This document shows, in pieces, positions 18,418 to 26,282 of a DNA stretch of 64,000 nt (the stretch's first letter is position 1; every line of letters begins with the position of its first letter). The stretch lies in the NCBI GenBank assembly GCA_963836195.1, contig CAWIIX010000033.1:62001-126000 (forward strand), given 5' to 3'. Under the pieces are notes generated by a model. It made no database searches. It was not told the DNA's origin and was given only the letters and a program-made list of their open reading frames with translations. The position numbers and the translations under genes were made by a program. Source of the DNA: Trebonia sp963836195 (GTDB lineage Bacteria > Actinomycetota > Actinomycetes > Streptosporangiales > Streptosporangiaceae).

Positions 18418-19443
18418 TTATTGGGAGAGTGGCGCCGGGGTGCCAGAGCCGGCCGCGCCGGATGCGAGCAGCCGCCGGCCGAGGTCGATCGTCGCCTCCC
18501 GCAGCTCGGCCGAGCCGTGCACGTGGAAGGCGTACGGGAGCACCGCCAGCCGCCCCGCGTACCACCGCGGGTTGGCGGTGGACGCGCGCAGCCGGGTGCG
18601 GCGGCCGTCGTCCGCCGGTGACTGGATGCCGAGGCTGCGCGGCAGCCAGCGGCCGACCTCGGCCGGGGGCGCGTCGATAAGCACGTCGACGCCGTACGCC
18701 CAGCCCTGCGACAGGTGCTCCTCGAGCACGGCCAGCGCGTCGAGGCCGGTCGGCGGCGTGAATGTCTCCAGCGTCGGCGACGCGGTCACGATCCGGTCGA
18801 TCCGCAGCACCCGTCGCGCCTCCGCCGTCCGCGACCAGCAGAGCAGGTACCAGCGGCTGTGCCGGAGCACCACCGCCCACGGCTCGACCTCCATTTCCCG
18901 GTCGGCGCTGTCGCCCGCCCAGTGGCCGCGCCGGTATGTCAGCCGCAGCCGCCGCGCCGCCGCGCACGACTCGAACAGCGTGGTCGTCACCTCCAGGCTG
19001 ACCAGGGCCGCGGGGTCGGGTTCGTCCGGGGTCCCGCCGGCGGCGCTCTCCCGGAGCGGCCGCACCTGCGCGGCGACCCGGGCCGGCAGCACCCGGACGA
19101 TCTTGGCCAGCGCGCCGCCGACCAGATCGGCCGCGTCGGCCGCTCCCTTGTGCCCCTCGAGCACGGCCATGACCAGGCCGGATGCCTCGGCGGCGGTGAA
19201 CGTCAGCGGCGGCAGCCGCAGGCCGTGCCCCACCTGATACCCGCCGTAGGGGCCGCTGACGGAGTCGATCGGCAGCCCCGCCTCGCGCAGGATCGCGACG
19301 TAGCGGCGGGCGGCGCGCTCGGTCACGCCGAGGCGCTCGCCCAGCCGGGTGGCGGTGATGCCGGGGACGTTCTGGATCGCTTCGAGGGCGAGCAGGGCTC
19401 GGGCGGTGGGGCTGATCTCGTGCGCCCCGCGGGCGTGCGTCAT
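18418..19443 (-). CDS. WYL-domain transcriptional regulator (YafY-type)
   Basis: A 341-residue regulator. An N-terminal HTH_11-type winged helix lies at about residues 10-65 (ITATRLGERLGVTERAARRY, GPYGGYQVG). A WYL domain follows (RRLRLTYRRGHW, then AVVLRHSRWYLLCWSR), and a C-terminal WCX-like extension comes last. WYL proteins sense ligands or nucleic acids; the target here is unknown. It is convergent with the CoA ligase gene and divergent from the acetyltransferase gene, which it may control. It is not associated with the TetR operator. Confidence 0.9.
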   Translation of the reverse strand: MTHARGAHEISPTARALLALEAIQNVPGITATRLGERLGVTERAARRYVAILREAGLPIDSVSGPYGGYQVGHGLRLPPLTFTAAEASGLVMAVLEGHKGAADAADLVGGALAKIVRVLPARVAAQVRPLRESAAGGTPDEPDPAALVSLEVTTTLFESCAAARRLRLTYRRGHWAGDSADREMEVEPWAVVLRHSRWYLLCWSRTAEARRVLRIDRIVTASPTLETFTPPTGLDALAVLEEHLSQGWAYGVDVLIDAPPAEVGRWLPRSLGIQSPADDGRRTRLRASTANPRWYAGRLAVLPYAFHVHGSAELREATIDLGRRLLASGAAGSGTPAPLSQ

Positions 19444-19571
19444 TCGACCGCATCCTCCCCGGTTTCCGGAAGCAGAACGTCCGGTATGAACGGTACTCTT
19501 CCGGCCAGCGAAAGCGCCGGACTACAGTGCGGCGCGCCCGACCGGGAAGCAGGGCAGGGAAAGGAGAAGCG

Positions 19572-20428
19572 ATGGCGACGAGAGCCACGCAGGGGCATCA
19601 GCCGGTGGCGCCGATGGTTCTGTCCATCAGGCCCGCCAACCAGGTTCCCTGGGACGACGTGCAGGCCGTCTTCGGCGACCGCGACAGCGGCCGCTGCAAC
19701 TGCCAGCGGTTCAAGACCCGCGGCTGGTTCTGGGAGCAGGCGACCGACGAGCAGCGGCGGGCCCAGCTCCGGGACCAGGCGAACTGCGACGACCCGGCCG
19801 CGACCTCGACCACGGGCCTGGTGGCGTATCTGCACGACCAGGACGAGGACCAGCGGAGGGCCAGGACGAGGACCAGCGCGAGGGCCAGGACGAGGGCCAG
19901 CGCGAGGGCCGGGACGAGGGCCAGGACGAGGGCCAGCGCGAGGGCCGGGACGAGGGCCAGGACCGAGCGGCGACCCCGGTCGGCTGGGTCGCGGTCGAGC
20001 CCCGCACCGAGTACCCGCGGCTGCTCGGGCTGCCGACCGTATGGAAGGGTCGCCCGGACGAGGACAAGCAGGACGACTCCGTCTGGTCGGTCACCTGCTT
20101 CGTGGTCCGCAAGGGCTACCGCAGGCGCGGCATCACCTACGCCCTCGCGGCCGCGGCGGTCGGCTACGCGAAAACCAACGGCGCGCGGGCGCTCGAGGGC
20201 TACGCGATGCTGACCCAGCCCGGCCGGGAGATCACCTGGGGCGAACTGCACGTCGGCGCGCGCCAGGTCTTCGCCGAGGCCGGCTTCACCGAGGTCTCCC
20301 GCCCGAGCGTGCGCCGCGCGGTCATGCGGATCGACTTCACCACCGACGACGGCGCGGCCGACGACGGCGCGGCCGACGACGGCGCGGCCGCCCGCGGCAC
20401 CTCCGGCGGCCGCGCCGACACCGTCTAG
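19572..20428 (+). CDS. GNAT-family acetyltransferase with charged-repeat insertion, frameshifted
   Basis: The frame from ATG (AAGGAG at 19561) encodes the GNAT N-terminus with DRDSGRCNCQRFKTRGWFW and GLVAYLHDQ. The rest of the fold (PVGWVAVEPRTEYPRLLGLP, CFVVRKGYRRRGITYALAAA with the acetyl-CoA loop) is in another frame. Between them, where relatives simply read ...VAYLDGEPVGW..., is a run of about ten (E/D)(G/D)Q(R/D) units encoded by a 24-bp repeat. Restoring one C near 19855 joins all parts in a single frame of about 285 residues. The tail also repeats DDGAA three times. Slippage, phase switching or a consensus error could explain the break. Confidence 0.7.
19838..19963. repeat. 24-bp (and 12-bp half-unit) coding minisatellite
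   Basis: Units of the form CCAGGACGAGGGCCAGCGCGAGGG and the half-unit CCGGGACGAGGG alternate through this stretch, which interrupts the acetyltransferase gene. The first unit lacks one C (CAGCGGAGGG instead of CAGCGCGAGGG), and that shifts the frame. In frame the repeat encodes alternating Gln, Asp/Arg, Glu and Gly residues. Confidence 0.85.
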
Positions 20429-20808
20429 AACAGCACGTAGACCTTGCGCACGGTCTCGTGCAGGTCCCAGGTGCCGCGCCAGCCGCGGGGGAACATCGCG
20501 CTGTCGCCCGCTCCGAACGTCTGTGGCTTCCCGCCGTCGGGCGTCACCGTCAGCGAGCCGGACAGCAGGTAGATGAACTCGTTCTCCTCCTGCACCCAGT
20601 ACGACGGCCCGGCCGTGCACTGCCAGATCCCGGTCTCCTGGCCGCTTTCCTCCGGCCCGGTCCACATGGTGAGCCCGTGGGTCTGCATCGGCGTGTCTTC
20701 CGAGGTCGCCTCCTCCAGCGGCCCCCAGTCCTCGAGCTCGGCAGTCGCCGCGGCAGCAAGCACGGTGGTGTCGATGAAGGGAACGTCGGTTGCTGAGCTC
20801 ATGATCAC
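20425..20808 (-). CDS. cupin-domain protein
   Basis: A 127-residue single-domain cupin. Motif 1-like residues are in YWVQEENEFIYLLSGSLTVT, and the second strand pair is in FGAGDSAMFPRGWRGTWDL. The usual His pair is partly replaced by Gln and Glu, so metal binding is uncertain. The GTG at 20808 overlaps the TGA of the FAD oxidoreductase gene (GTGA), so translation is coupled; an ATG two codons on is an alternative. As part of the TetR regulon it may stabilise or isomerise a pathway intermediate. Confidence 0.85.
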   Translation of the reverse strand: MIMSSATDVPFIDTTVLAAAATAELEDWGPLEEATSEDTPMQTHGLTMWTGPEESGQETGIWQCTAGPSYWVQEENEFIYLLSGSLTVTPDGGKPQTFGAGDSAMFPRGWRGTWDLHETVRKVYVLF

Positions 20809-22013
20809 AACGCTTTCTCAGGGAAGGGGAGTGCGATTGGATCGGCCGCAAGCCTGCTGCGGCCGGAGGCGTCGAACCGGTCGAGTCCGAGCATGGACAC
20901 GTCCTCGACCACCGTCGACGGTATACCCAGGGCGACGTCCGCTGCGCAGCGCGCGACGGCCGGCCCCGACATCATGCCGGCTCCGCCCGCCGACGCCACC
21001 ACCACCCGCTCGAGACCGGCCGCGGGGCCGATGATCGGCAGGTGATCGGGGGTGAAGTCGATCGTGGCGGACCACGCCCGGCGCAGGCCGAGGCCGGCCG
21101 TGAGCGGGACCAGCGCGGCCAGCTTCGACCGCATCAGCGCGAGGTAGTCAAGGTCGAGGACGCGGTTCTCGCCCGGCGGCTCGTCGGGATCGCTCATCCC
21201 GAACAGCAGCCCGCCCTCCTCCGGCCGCCAGTACAGCCCCGACGGCACGTCGAACGCCATCGGCCTGTCGGCGAAGGCCGGGTGCTCCTCAGTCACCGCC
21301 ACCGTGTGCCGGACCCCGCCCGCCGGGATCGAGATGCCGGCCAGGGCGCCGACCGCCGCCAGTTGCGGCCCGCCCGCCAGCACCACCACCCCGGCCGAGA
21401 CCGAGCCCCGCGACGTCTGCACGGTGCCGGCCGAGGTCCCGGCCGAGGTCCCGGCCGAGGCGCCGGGAACGAGGCCGCCGAACCGCGTCCGCTCGGCGAT
21501 GACGACGCCGCTCGCCACCAGCGCCGTCGTGTACGCGGCGACGTTCCTGGGCGGGGTGATGTACCCGTCCTCGTCGCAGTAGGTCGCGCCCAGCGTGCAC
21601 CCGGGCGCCATCGTCGGGTTGATCGCGTCGACCTCGCCGGAGGTCAGCCAGCGGACCGGCAGCCCCAGCGATTGCTGCATCGAGATCCGGGCGCGCGCCG
21701 CCTCGACCTCGCCCGGCGTGAAACAGGGCAGCAGGTACCCCTGCTGGACGAACCCGGAGTCGGTCCCGAGCTCGGCCCGCTGCCCGAGGTAGAACTCGCG
21801 CGACCAGCGTCCGAGGCGCACCGCCTCGGGCGTCCCGCCCTGCACCCGCACCACGCCGGCCGCGCGGCTGGACGCGCCCTGCCCGAGCACGCCCTTCTCG
21901 ATCAGGACGACGTTTTCCAGGCCGGCCCGACGGAGGAAGTACGCGCACCAGGCGCCCACGGTCCCGCCGCCCACCACGACCGCGTCGGCGGTTTTCGGCA
22001 GCTCACTAGTCAT
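20805..22013 (-). CDS. FAD-dependent amine oxidoreductase (SoxB/DadA-like)
   Basis: A protein of about 402 residues with the N-terminal FAD loop AVVVGGGTVGAWCAYFLRRA, the DAO-family segment GASSRAAGVVRVQGGTPEAV, and the C-terminal GPAAGLERVVVASAGGAGMM that closes the flavin site. The closest relatives are sarcosine oxidase beta-subunit and related demethylases or deaminases, which oxidise secondary or N-methyl amines. A short GTSAGTSAGT repeat sits in the middle. The ATG at 22013 is used; a GTG 6 bases upstream is possible. One operator (22038-22053) lies between it and the divergent acyl-CoA dehydrogenase gene. Confidence 0.88.
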   Translation of the reverse strand: MTSELPKTADAVVVGGGTVGAWCAYFLRRAGLENVVLIEKGVLGQGASSRAAGVVRVQGGTPEAVRLGRWSREFYLGQRAELGTDSGFVQQGYLLPCFTPGEVEAARARISMQQSLGLPVRWLTSGEVDAINPTMAPGCTLGATYCDEDGYITPPRNVAAYTTALVASGVVIAERTRFGGLVPGASAGTSAGTSAGTVQTSRGSVSAGVVVLAGGPQLAAVGALAGISIPAGGVRHTVAVTEEHPAFADRPMAFDVPSGLYWRPEEGGLLFGMSDPDEPPGENRVLDLDYLALMRSKLAALVPLTAGLGLRRAWSATIDFTPDHLPIIGPAAGLERVVVASAGGAGMMSGPAVARCAADVALGIPSTVVEDVSMLGLDRFDASGRSRLAADPIALPFPEKAL

Positions 22014-22037
22014 CGGCACGCTTCGATGCTAGACATA

Positions 22038-22053
22038 GACTGAACGTTCAGTC
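22038..22053. promoter_or_regulatory. TetR-type operator in a divergent promoter region
   Basis: GACTGAA-CG-TTCAGTC is a perfect copy of the regulon palindrome. It is centred in the 67-bp gap between the divergent FAD oxidoreductase gene (start 22013) and the acyl-CoA dehydrogenase gene (start 22081). One bound dimer could cover both promoters. Confidence 0.87.
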
Positions 22054-22080
22054 AATGACCCAGTGATCGAGGTGCCACCG

Positions 22081-23361
22081 ATGTACGGCCTGTCTGCAGC
22101 GGATGAGGACATCCAAGCCCGCGCCCGCGTCTTCGCCGACGAGCTGATACCGCTCGAGGTCCAGGCGGAGCTCGACGGGGCCCTTCCCGACGACGTGACC
22201 GCCGCGCACAAAAAGCGGGCGATCGAGCTCGGCCTGTTCGCCACCAACATGCCCGTCGCCCTCGGCGGCGTCGGCGCGACCGCCCTCCAGCAGGTCCTCG
22301 TCCAGGAACAGGTCGGCCGGGTCACCAACGCCCTCGGCTGGGTCGCCGCCACCCCGCCCTCGTGGTTCCCCCCGGTCGCGACCGACGACCAGGTCGAGCG
22401 GTACCTCAAGCCGACCGTCCGGGGCGAGCGCGAGGAGTGCTACGCGATCACCGAGGCGTCCGCGGGCTCCGACGTCGACGCGATCGAGGCGACCGCCTGC
22501 CGCGACGGCGACGAGTGGGTCCTGAACGGGGTCAAGTGGCATGTCACCAGCTACAACTCCGCCGACTACTGCTTCTTCCAAGCCAAAAAGATCAACCCCC
22601 TTCATCCCGAACGGTCGCGTGGTGACAGCTCCCACCCCACCGCCGCGCCCGGTGCCGGGCTGACCGGCACCGTCGCGAACTCATCTGGGGAGATCTCTCC
22701 CGCCGCGGCGGCCGGCTCTCCCGCCGAGCACCTGCTCTTCCTGGTCGACCTGCCCACCCCCGGCGTCTCCGTCGTCCGCACCCCCGCCTACACCCACACG
22801 ATCAGCCACCACCACCCGATCGTCGAGTTCACCGACGTCCGCGTCCCGGCCGCCAACCTCGTCGGTGACGAAGGCGGCGGCATGCTCTACTCCCGCGAGT
22901 GGTTCCGTTTCGAGCGGCTGATGGTCGCCGCCCGCTGCACCGGCGCGGCCGACCGCCTGGTCGCGGAGATGACCGCGTTCGCGCGCGCGCGCGTGGCCGG
23001 CGGCGTCCCGATCGCGTCCCACGGCCTGGTCGCGGGCATGCTCGCGGACAGCGTGACCGAGCTGTTCGCCGCCCGCTCGATGCTGTACGAGACCGCCCGC
23101 GGCATCGACCGCGACCCGTCCGACGTGAAGACCGCGCACGCCCAGTGCTCGATGATCAAGCTCTACTGCTCCGAGATGGCCAACCGGGTAGCCGACCGCG
23201 CCGTCCAGATCTTCGGCGGCCGCGGCTACATGCGCGAGAACGTCGCCGAGCGCTTCTTCCGCGAACTGCGCGTCGAGCGCATCTGGGAGGGCACCAGCGA
23301 GATCCAGCGCATGATCATCGCCGGCCAGCTAACCAAGCGCGGCCCCGCCGCCCTCGCCTAA
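22081..23361 (+). CDS. acyl-CoA dehydrogenase
   Basis: A 426-residue ACAD. The N-terminal helical domain contains IELGLFATNMPVALGGVGAT, the middle beta domain contains CYAITEASAGSDVDAIEATA, and the C-terminal domain has the FAD/substrate segments AVQIFGGRGYMRE and ERIWEGTSEIQRMIIAGQL. A Ser/Ala/Gly/Pro-rich insertion of about 40 residues (encoded near 22590-22725) interrupts the beta domain and is unusual. ATG at 22081 is preceded by GAGG. It sits in the TetR regulon beside an acyl-CoA synthetase, so oxidation of a CoA-activated intermediate is inferred. Confidence 0.92.
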   Translation: MYGLSAADEDIQARARVFADELIPLEVQAELDGALPDDVTAAHKKRAIELGLFATNMPVALGGVGATALQQVLVQEQVGRVTNALGWVAATPPSWFPPVATDDQVERYLKPTVRGEREECYAITEASAGSDVDAIEATACRDGDEWVLNGVKWHVTSYNSADYCFFQAKKINPLHPERSRGDSSHPTAAPGAGLTGTVANSSGEISPAAAAGSPAEHLLFLVDLPTPGVSVVRTPAYTHTISHHHPIVEFTDVRVPAANLVGDEGGGMLYSREWFRFERLMVAARCTGAADRLVAEMTAFARARVAGGVPIASHGLVAGMLADSVTELFAARSMLYETARGIDRDPSDVKTAHAQCSMIKLYCSEMANRVADRAVQIFGGRGYMRENVAERFFRELRVERIWEGTSEIQRMIIAGQLTKRGPAALA

Positions 23362-23395
23362 CAATCCACCCCGCCCACCCCGTTCGCCCCACCGC

Positions 23396-23649
23396 CAACC
23401 TCCCACCGCACCTGTCGCCTACGCCACCAACCTCCCACCGCACCTGTCGCCACGCCAGCGACCTCCCACCGCACCTGTCGCCTACGCCACCAACCTCCCA
23501 CCGCACCTGTCGCCTACGCCACCAACCTCCCACCGCACCTGTCGCCTACGCCACCAACCTCCCACCGCACCTGTCGCCACGCCAGCGACCTCCACCACAC
23601 CTGTCGCCTACGCCACCAACCTCCCACCCCCGCCTGTCGCCTACGCCAG
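23396..23649. repeat. 32-bp minisatellite, eight copies
   Basis: Eight head-to-tail units of 31-33 bases follow the consensus CAACCTCCCACCGCACCTGT then CGCCTACGCCAC. Units 2 and 6 share the variant ending CGCCACGCCAG. There are no unique spacers, so this is not a CRISPR array. It lies directly after the acyl-CoA dehydrogenase stop. The unit contains the core CTACGCCA of the inverted repeat that follows it. Confidence 0.9.
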
Positions 23650-23718
23650 CGACACCAATCGATGTCGCTGGCGTAGTTGACCGGCGCGCGACCCTGTCGA
23701 TGGCGTAGCCGACAGGGT
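23641..23718. repeat. inverted-repeat pair with CTACGCCA core
   Basis: CTACGCCAGCGAC (23641-23653) pairs perfectly with GTCGCTGGCGTAG (23664-23676). A second stem, ACCCTGTCG (23691-23699) with CGACAGGGT (23710-23718), encloses another core, ATGGCGTAGC. The same core appears as an 18-bp perfect inverted repeat at 56843-56911, so this is a dispersed family. Confidence 0.8.
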
Positions 23719-23748
23719 CGCCGCCGACCCACGTCGGGCCGCCAGAAA

Positions 23749-23798
23749 TTATTGTGCGACAAAGCATTCGGAAAACGTATTGAAACGTCGCACAATAA
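23749..23798. terminator. AT-rich hairpin between convergent genes
   Basis: TTATTGTGCGAC (23749-23760) pairs perfectly with GTCGCACAATAA (23787-23798) across a 26-base loop. It lies between the ends of the convergent acyl-CoA dehydrogenase and Rieske genes and is conspicuously AT-rich for this genome. A bidirectional terminator is the simplest reading; a regulator binding site is possible. Confidence 0.45.
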
Positions 23799-23852
23799 AT
23801 GTGGAGCCATGTGGGGCCAATGTCGATCACGCAAATCGCGACCGAAATCGCC

Positions 23853-25076
23853 TCAGACGGTGAGTCCCGTCTCAGCCGTCCGCTCGGTCACTCGCATTCC
23901 TTGATACCCGCGAGCCACTGTGGTCACGAATGAGTAGATCGCGTCCTCCTCCGGGGAGAGCGGGCCGGGCGACGCGAACGGCGAGGACAGCCCGCGCTGC
24001 ACCGCCTCGCACGCCGCCCAGTCCTGCCGGTTGGTCAGATCCCAGAAGTCCACCGCATACGACGGGTCAAAGGACGCGCCGCCGACCGCCTCGGGCGCGA
24101 ACGCCCACGAGCAGTCGATCCGGGTTCGGTCCGCCGCCACCGGGGTGAGGATGTGCGTCATGACGTAGTCGGGGTGCAGGCTCAGCAGCACGTTGGGGAA
24201 GATCCCGACGTAGCCCACCGTGCGCAGCTCTGCCGCCGGCAGCCCGCGCAGCCGCACGCCGCCGCTGTGGCCGTCGAGGGACATCGTCGCCGCGTCGTCC
24301 CGCAGCGACATCCAGCCGCCGATCCAGGACCCCGAGGCCGGGTAGTTCTCCCCGCTGTGCGGCGGCGAGACGCTGCACAGCTCCGGGTGGATCGTCGGGC
24401 AGTGATAGCACTCGTGGTAGTTCTCGGTCAGGATCTTCCAGTTCACCGCGGCGTCGTAGCTGTGGGAGGCGGCGACGACCAGCCGCTCCGGCTCGTACGG
24501 GGCGACGATCGCGTCGAGCCCGGCCAGCGGCAGCGGACCCGCCGCCCCGCCCGACCCGTCGACGAACACCAGCCCGTGCCACTCAACGGCCGGCAGCGAG
24601 ACCAGCGGCCAGGCGGAGGCGTCGAAGCCGGGGATCTCCCGGTAGCCGGGCGCGCCGCGCAGCTCGCCCGAGAGCGAGTACGCCCACGAGTGGTACGGGC
24701 AGACGATGGCCCTCCCGGTCACGGACGAGCCGCACGGGAGCAGCTGGTGGCCGCGGTGCCGGCATGTGTTCGCGAACGCGCGGACCTGCCCGTCCTCGCC
24801 CCGCACGAGCAGCGCGCCGCCGTTTCCGGTGTCGACCGCGAGCTGGTCGCCGGCCGCCGGCAGCCGTGAGCTGTGAGCCGCACACGTCCAGCCGCCGCCG
24901 AAGAAGTGCCGTCGCTCCCAGTCGAACACCTCCGCCGACGTGTACGCGGCGGGCGGCAGCATCCGGCTCTCGCCGAACGGCAGCAGCGCGGTCGCGAGCG
25001 CGGCCGGATCGACCGGCGCGGCCGGGAAGGCGCGAGGGGATTCGTTCACGGGGCCGGAGAAATCCTGACTGACCAT
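23853..25076 (-). CDS. Rieske non-heme iron oxygenase, alpha subunit (GbcA/CntA-like)
   Basis: A 407-residue ring-hydroxylating-type oxygenase. The Rieske cluster ligands are Cys105-x-His107 and Cys126-x2-His129 (TCRHRGHQLLPCG, VCPYHSW). The mononuclear iron site lies in NWKILTENYHECYHCPTIHP, with His225 and His230 as likely ligands. The ENYxECYHC form resembles glycine-betaine, carnitine and choline monooxygenases more than aromatic dioxygenases. Such enzymes need a reductase partner, and none is encoded here. An operator overlaps the ATG. TAATCT lies 7 bases before the ATG, so the transcript may be leaderless; a GTG ten codons later is the alternative start. Confidence 0.92.
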   Translation of the reverse strand: MVSQDFSGPVNESPRAFPAAPVDPAALATALLPFGESRMLPPAAYTSAEVFDWERRHFFGGGWTCAAHSSRLPAAGDQLAVDTGNGGALLVRGEDGQVRAFANTCRHRGHQLLPCGSSVTGRAIVCPYHSWAYSLSGELRGAPGYREIPGFDASAWPLVSLPAVEWHGLVFVDGSGGAAGPLPLAGLDAIVAPYEPERLVVAASHSYDAAVNWKILTENYHECYHCPTIHPELCSVSPPHSGENYPASGSWIGGWMSLRDDAATMSLDGHSGGVRLRGLPAAELRTVGYVGIFPNVLLSLHPDYVMTHILTPVAADRTRIDCSWAFAPEAVGGASFDPSYAVDFWDLTNRQDWAACEAVQRGLSSPFASPGPLSPEEDAIYSFVTTVARGYQGMRVTERTAETGLTV

Positions 25077-25082
25077 ACAGTC
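25067..25082. promoter_or_regulatory. TetR-type operator overlapping the Rieske gene start
   Basis: GACTGAC-CA-TACAGTC matches the regulon palindrome at 12 of 14 half-site positions. It spans the ATG of the Rieske oxygenase gene (25074-25076). With TAATCT placed 7 bases upstream on the minus strand, bound repressor would cover a leaderless transcription start. Confidence 0.65.
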
Positions 25083-25145
25083 AAGATTAGAGACCGATTC
25101 AACCGATGTCTATACTAAGTGGACGTTACGCGGCAGAAACCGCAG

Positions 25146-25460
25146 CTAGTGGGCGCTTTCGAGGCCCCCGTCGCCCGCCAGGATCTCGTCGAGCCACGCC
25201 CGCGCGGCCGCGATCGACTGCGGCCGGAGCCGGAACACCCGCGCCCGCGCGTCGGCGTCGAGGCGCTCGTCCTCGATCACGAGGGCCTCGAGCAGCACCC
25301 GCAGGTGCCTGCTGATCGCCGGCGCCGACATGCCGGTCTCGGCCGCGATCTCGCCCGCCCGTCGCGGCCCGCCGCCGAGCAGCTCTACCACCTGCCGCCG
25401 GACCGGGTCACCGAGCGCCTCGATGACCGTCGCGGCCGTCGTGTCCCCATCGCGTCTCAC
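25146..25460 (-). CDS. ArsR-family winged-helix regulator
   Basis: A regulator of about 104 residues with the ArsR fold: EALGDPVRRQVVELLGGGPR, then the recognition helix AGEIAAETGMSAPAISRHLR, and the wing LDADARARVFRLRP. No Cys-rich metal motif is visible, so it is probably not a classical metal sensor. I used the GTG at 25460; an upstream TTG would start inside an AT-rich palindrome (25472-25487) that is the likely operator. It is divergent from the membrane protein at 25574. Confidence 0.87.
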   Translation of the reverse strand: MRRDGDTTAATVIEALGDPVRRQVVELLGGGPRRAGEIAAETGMSAPAISRHLRVLLEALVIEDERLDADARARVFRLRPQSIAAARAWLDEILAGDGGLESAH

Positions 25461-25471
25461 AAGAACAATAA

Positions 25472-25487
25472 TTAACAAATTGGTTAA
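25472..25487. promoter_or_regulatory. AT-rich palindrome, probable ArsR operator
   Basis: TTAACAAATTGGTTAA is a 14-of-16 palindrome in a stretch of about 35 AT-rich bases, unusual in this genome. It lies 12 bases before the ArsR start, in the gap shared with the divergent membrane-protein gene, which suggests autoregulation and control of that gene. Confidence 0.55.
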
Positions 25488-25573
25488 CTATTGTCAAGCG
25501 CCTGCCAATCAGCGACACTCGGCTCAGCCGACGTTGACAGTGACAGTCGGCAAACCGGAGACCTCTGGACGCC

Positions 25574-26182
25574 ATGCGGTTCGCGACCCTACTGAGCTGG
25601 CTCGTGACAGTGAGCCTGGGCGCCTTCATGCTGCGCACCTGGCTGGCCCGCGACGGCCTGCGCCGCGAACGGGCCCGTGAAGGCGGGCTGCCACCGCATC
25701 TGATCTTCGGTCATGCCGCGCTCGCCCTGATTGGTTTGCTCCTGTGGATCGGTTATCTGGCCTCCGGAGCGCGACCGCTCGCCTGGGCGGGGGTCGGCGC
25801 GCTGATGGTGACCGTGTGCCTCGGTCTGTGCACGGTGACGCTCTGGACCCCTTACCCGGCCCGGCGGCCGGGGGAGCGGCGTCCGGGGGAGCGGGGGGCG
25901 CCAGGGACGGCGGACGCCCCCGCCGCGACTCCCGATACCGCCGAGGCCTTGGCGGCCGCAGCGCTGACCTCGGCCTCGACGCCTGCGGTCGACGCCGATG
26001 ACGATGATGACCAGGCGGCCTACCAGGTCACCGACGAGATGATCGCCCGCCTGATGGCGGACCCGTTCCCGGTCAGGCACCCTCCTTCCATCCGGCCGAA
26101 CCCAGCGGTGCTCGTCCCCGTCGCCCACGGCTTCGGGGCGATCGCGACCTTCGCGCTCGCGGTCATGACCGCCATCGGGTAG
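25574..26182 (+). CDS. membrane protein of unknown function
   Basis: A 202-residue protein not assigned to a family. It has hydrophobic segments at about residues 4-20, 46-65, 70-92 and 180-200. A cytoplasmic or exposed central region (about 95-165) is rich in Ala, Arg and Pro and ends in a five-Asp run (DADDDDDQAAY). The segment VTDEMIARLMADPFPVRHPP precedes the last span. It is divergent from the ArsR gene, whose putative operator lies between them, so expression may follow that regulator. Confidence 0.7.
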   Translation: MRFATLLSWLVTVSLGAFMLRTWLARDGLRRERAREGGLPPHLIFGHAALALIGLLLWIGYLASGARPLAWAGVGALMVTVCLGLCTVTLWTPYPARRPGERRPGERGAPGTADAPAATPDTAEALAAAALTSASTPAVDADDDDDQAAYQVTDEMIARLMADPFPVRHPPSIRPNPAVLVPVAHGFGAIATFALAVMTAIG

Positions 26183-26282
26183 CGGCGAATCGGTCGCCGC
26201 CCGGTATGAATTGCGTTAGTAGTGAGCCAAGATCATCGCCGGGGTCTTGCGGGCTGATAGCGGCGATGCCGATACTGCTGGG

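Noticed and set aside
23396..23649. Possible CRISPR array
   Set aside because: The 32-bp units are directly adjacent with no unique spacers, and no cas genes are present.
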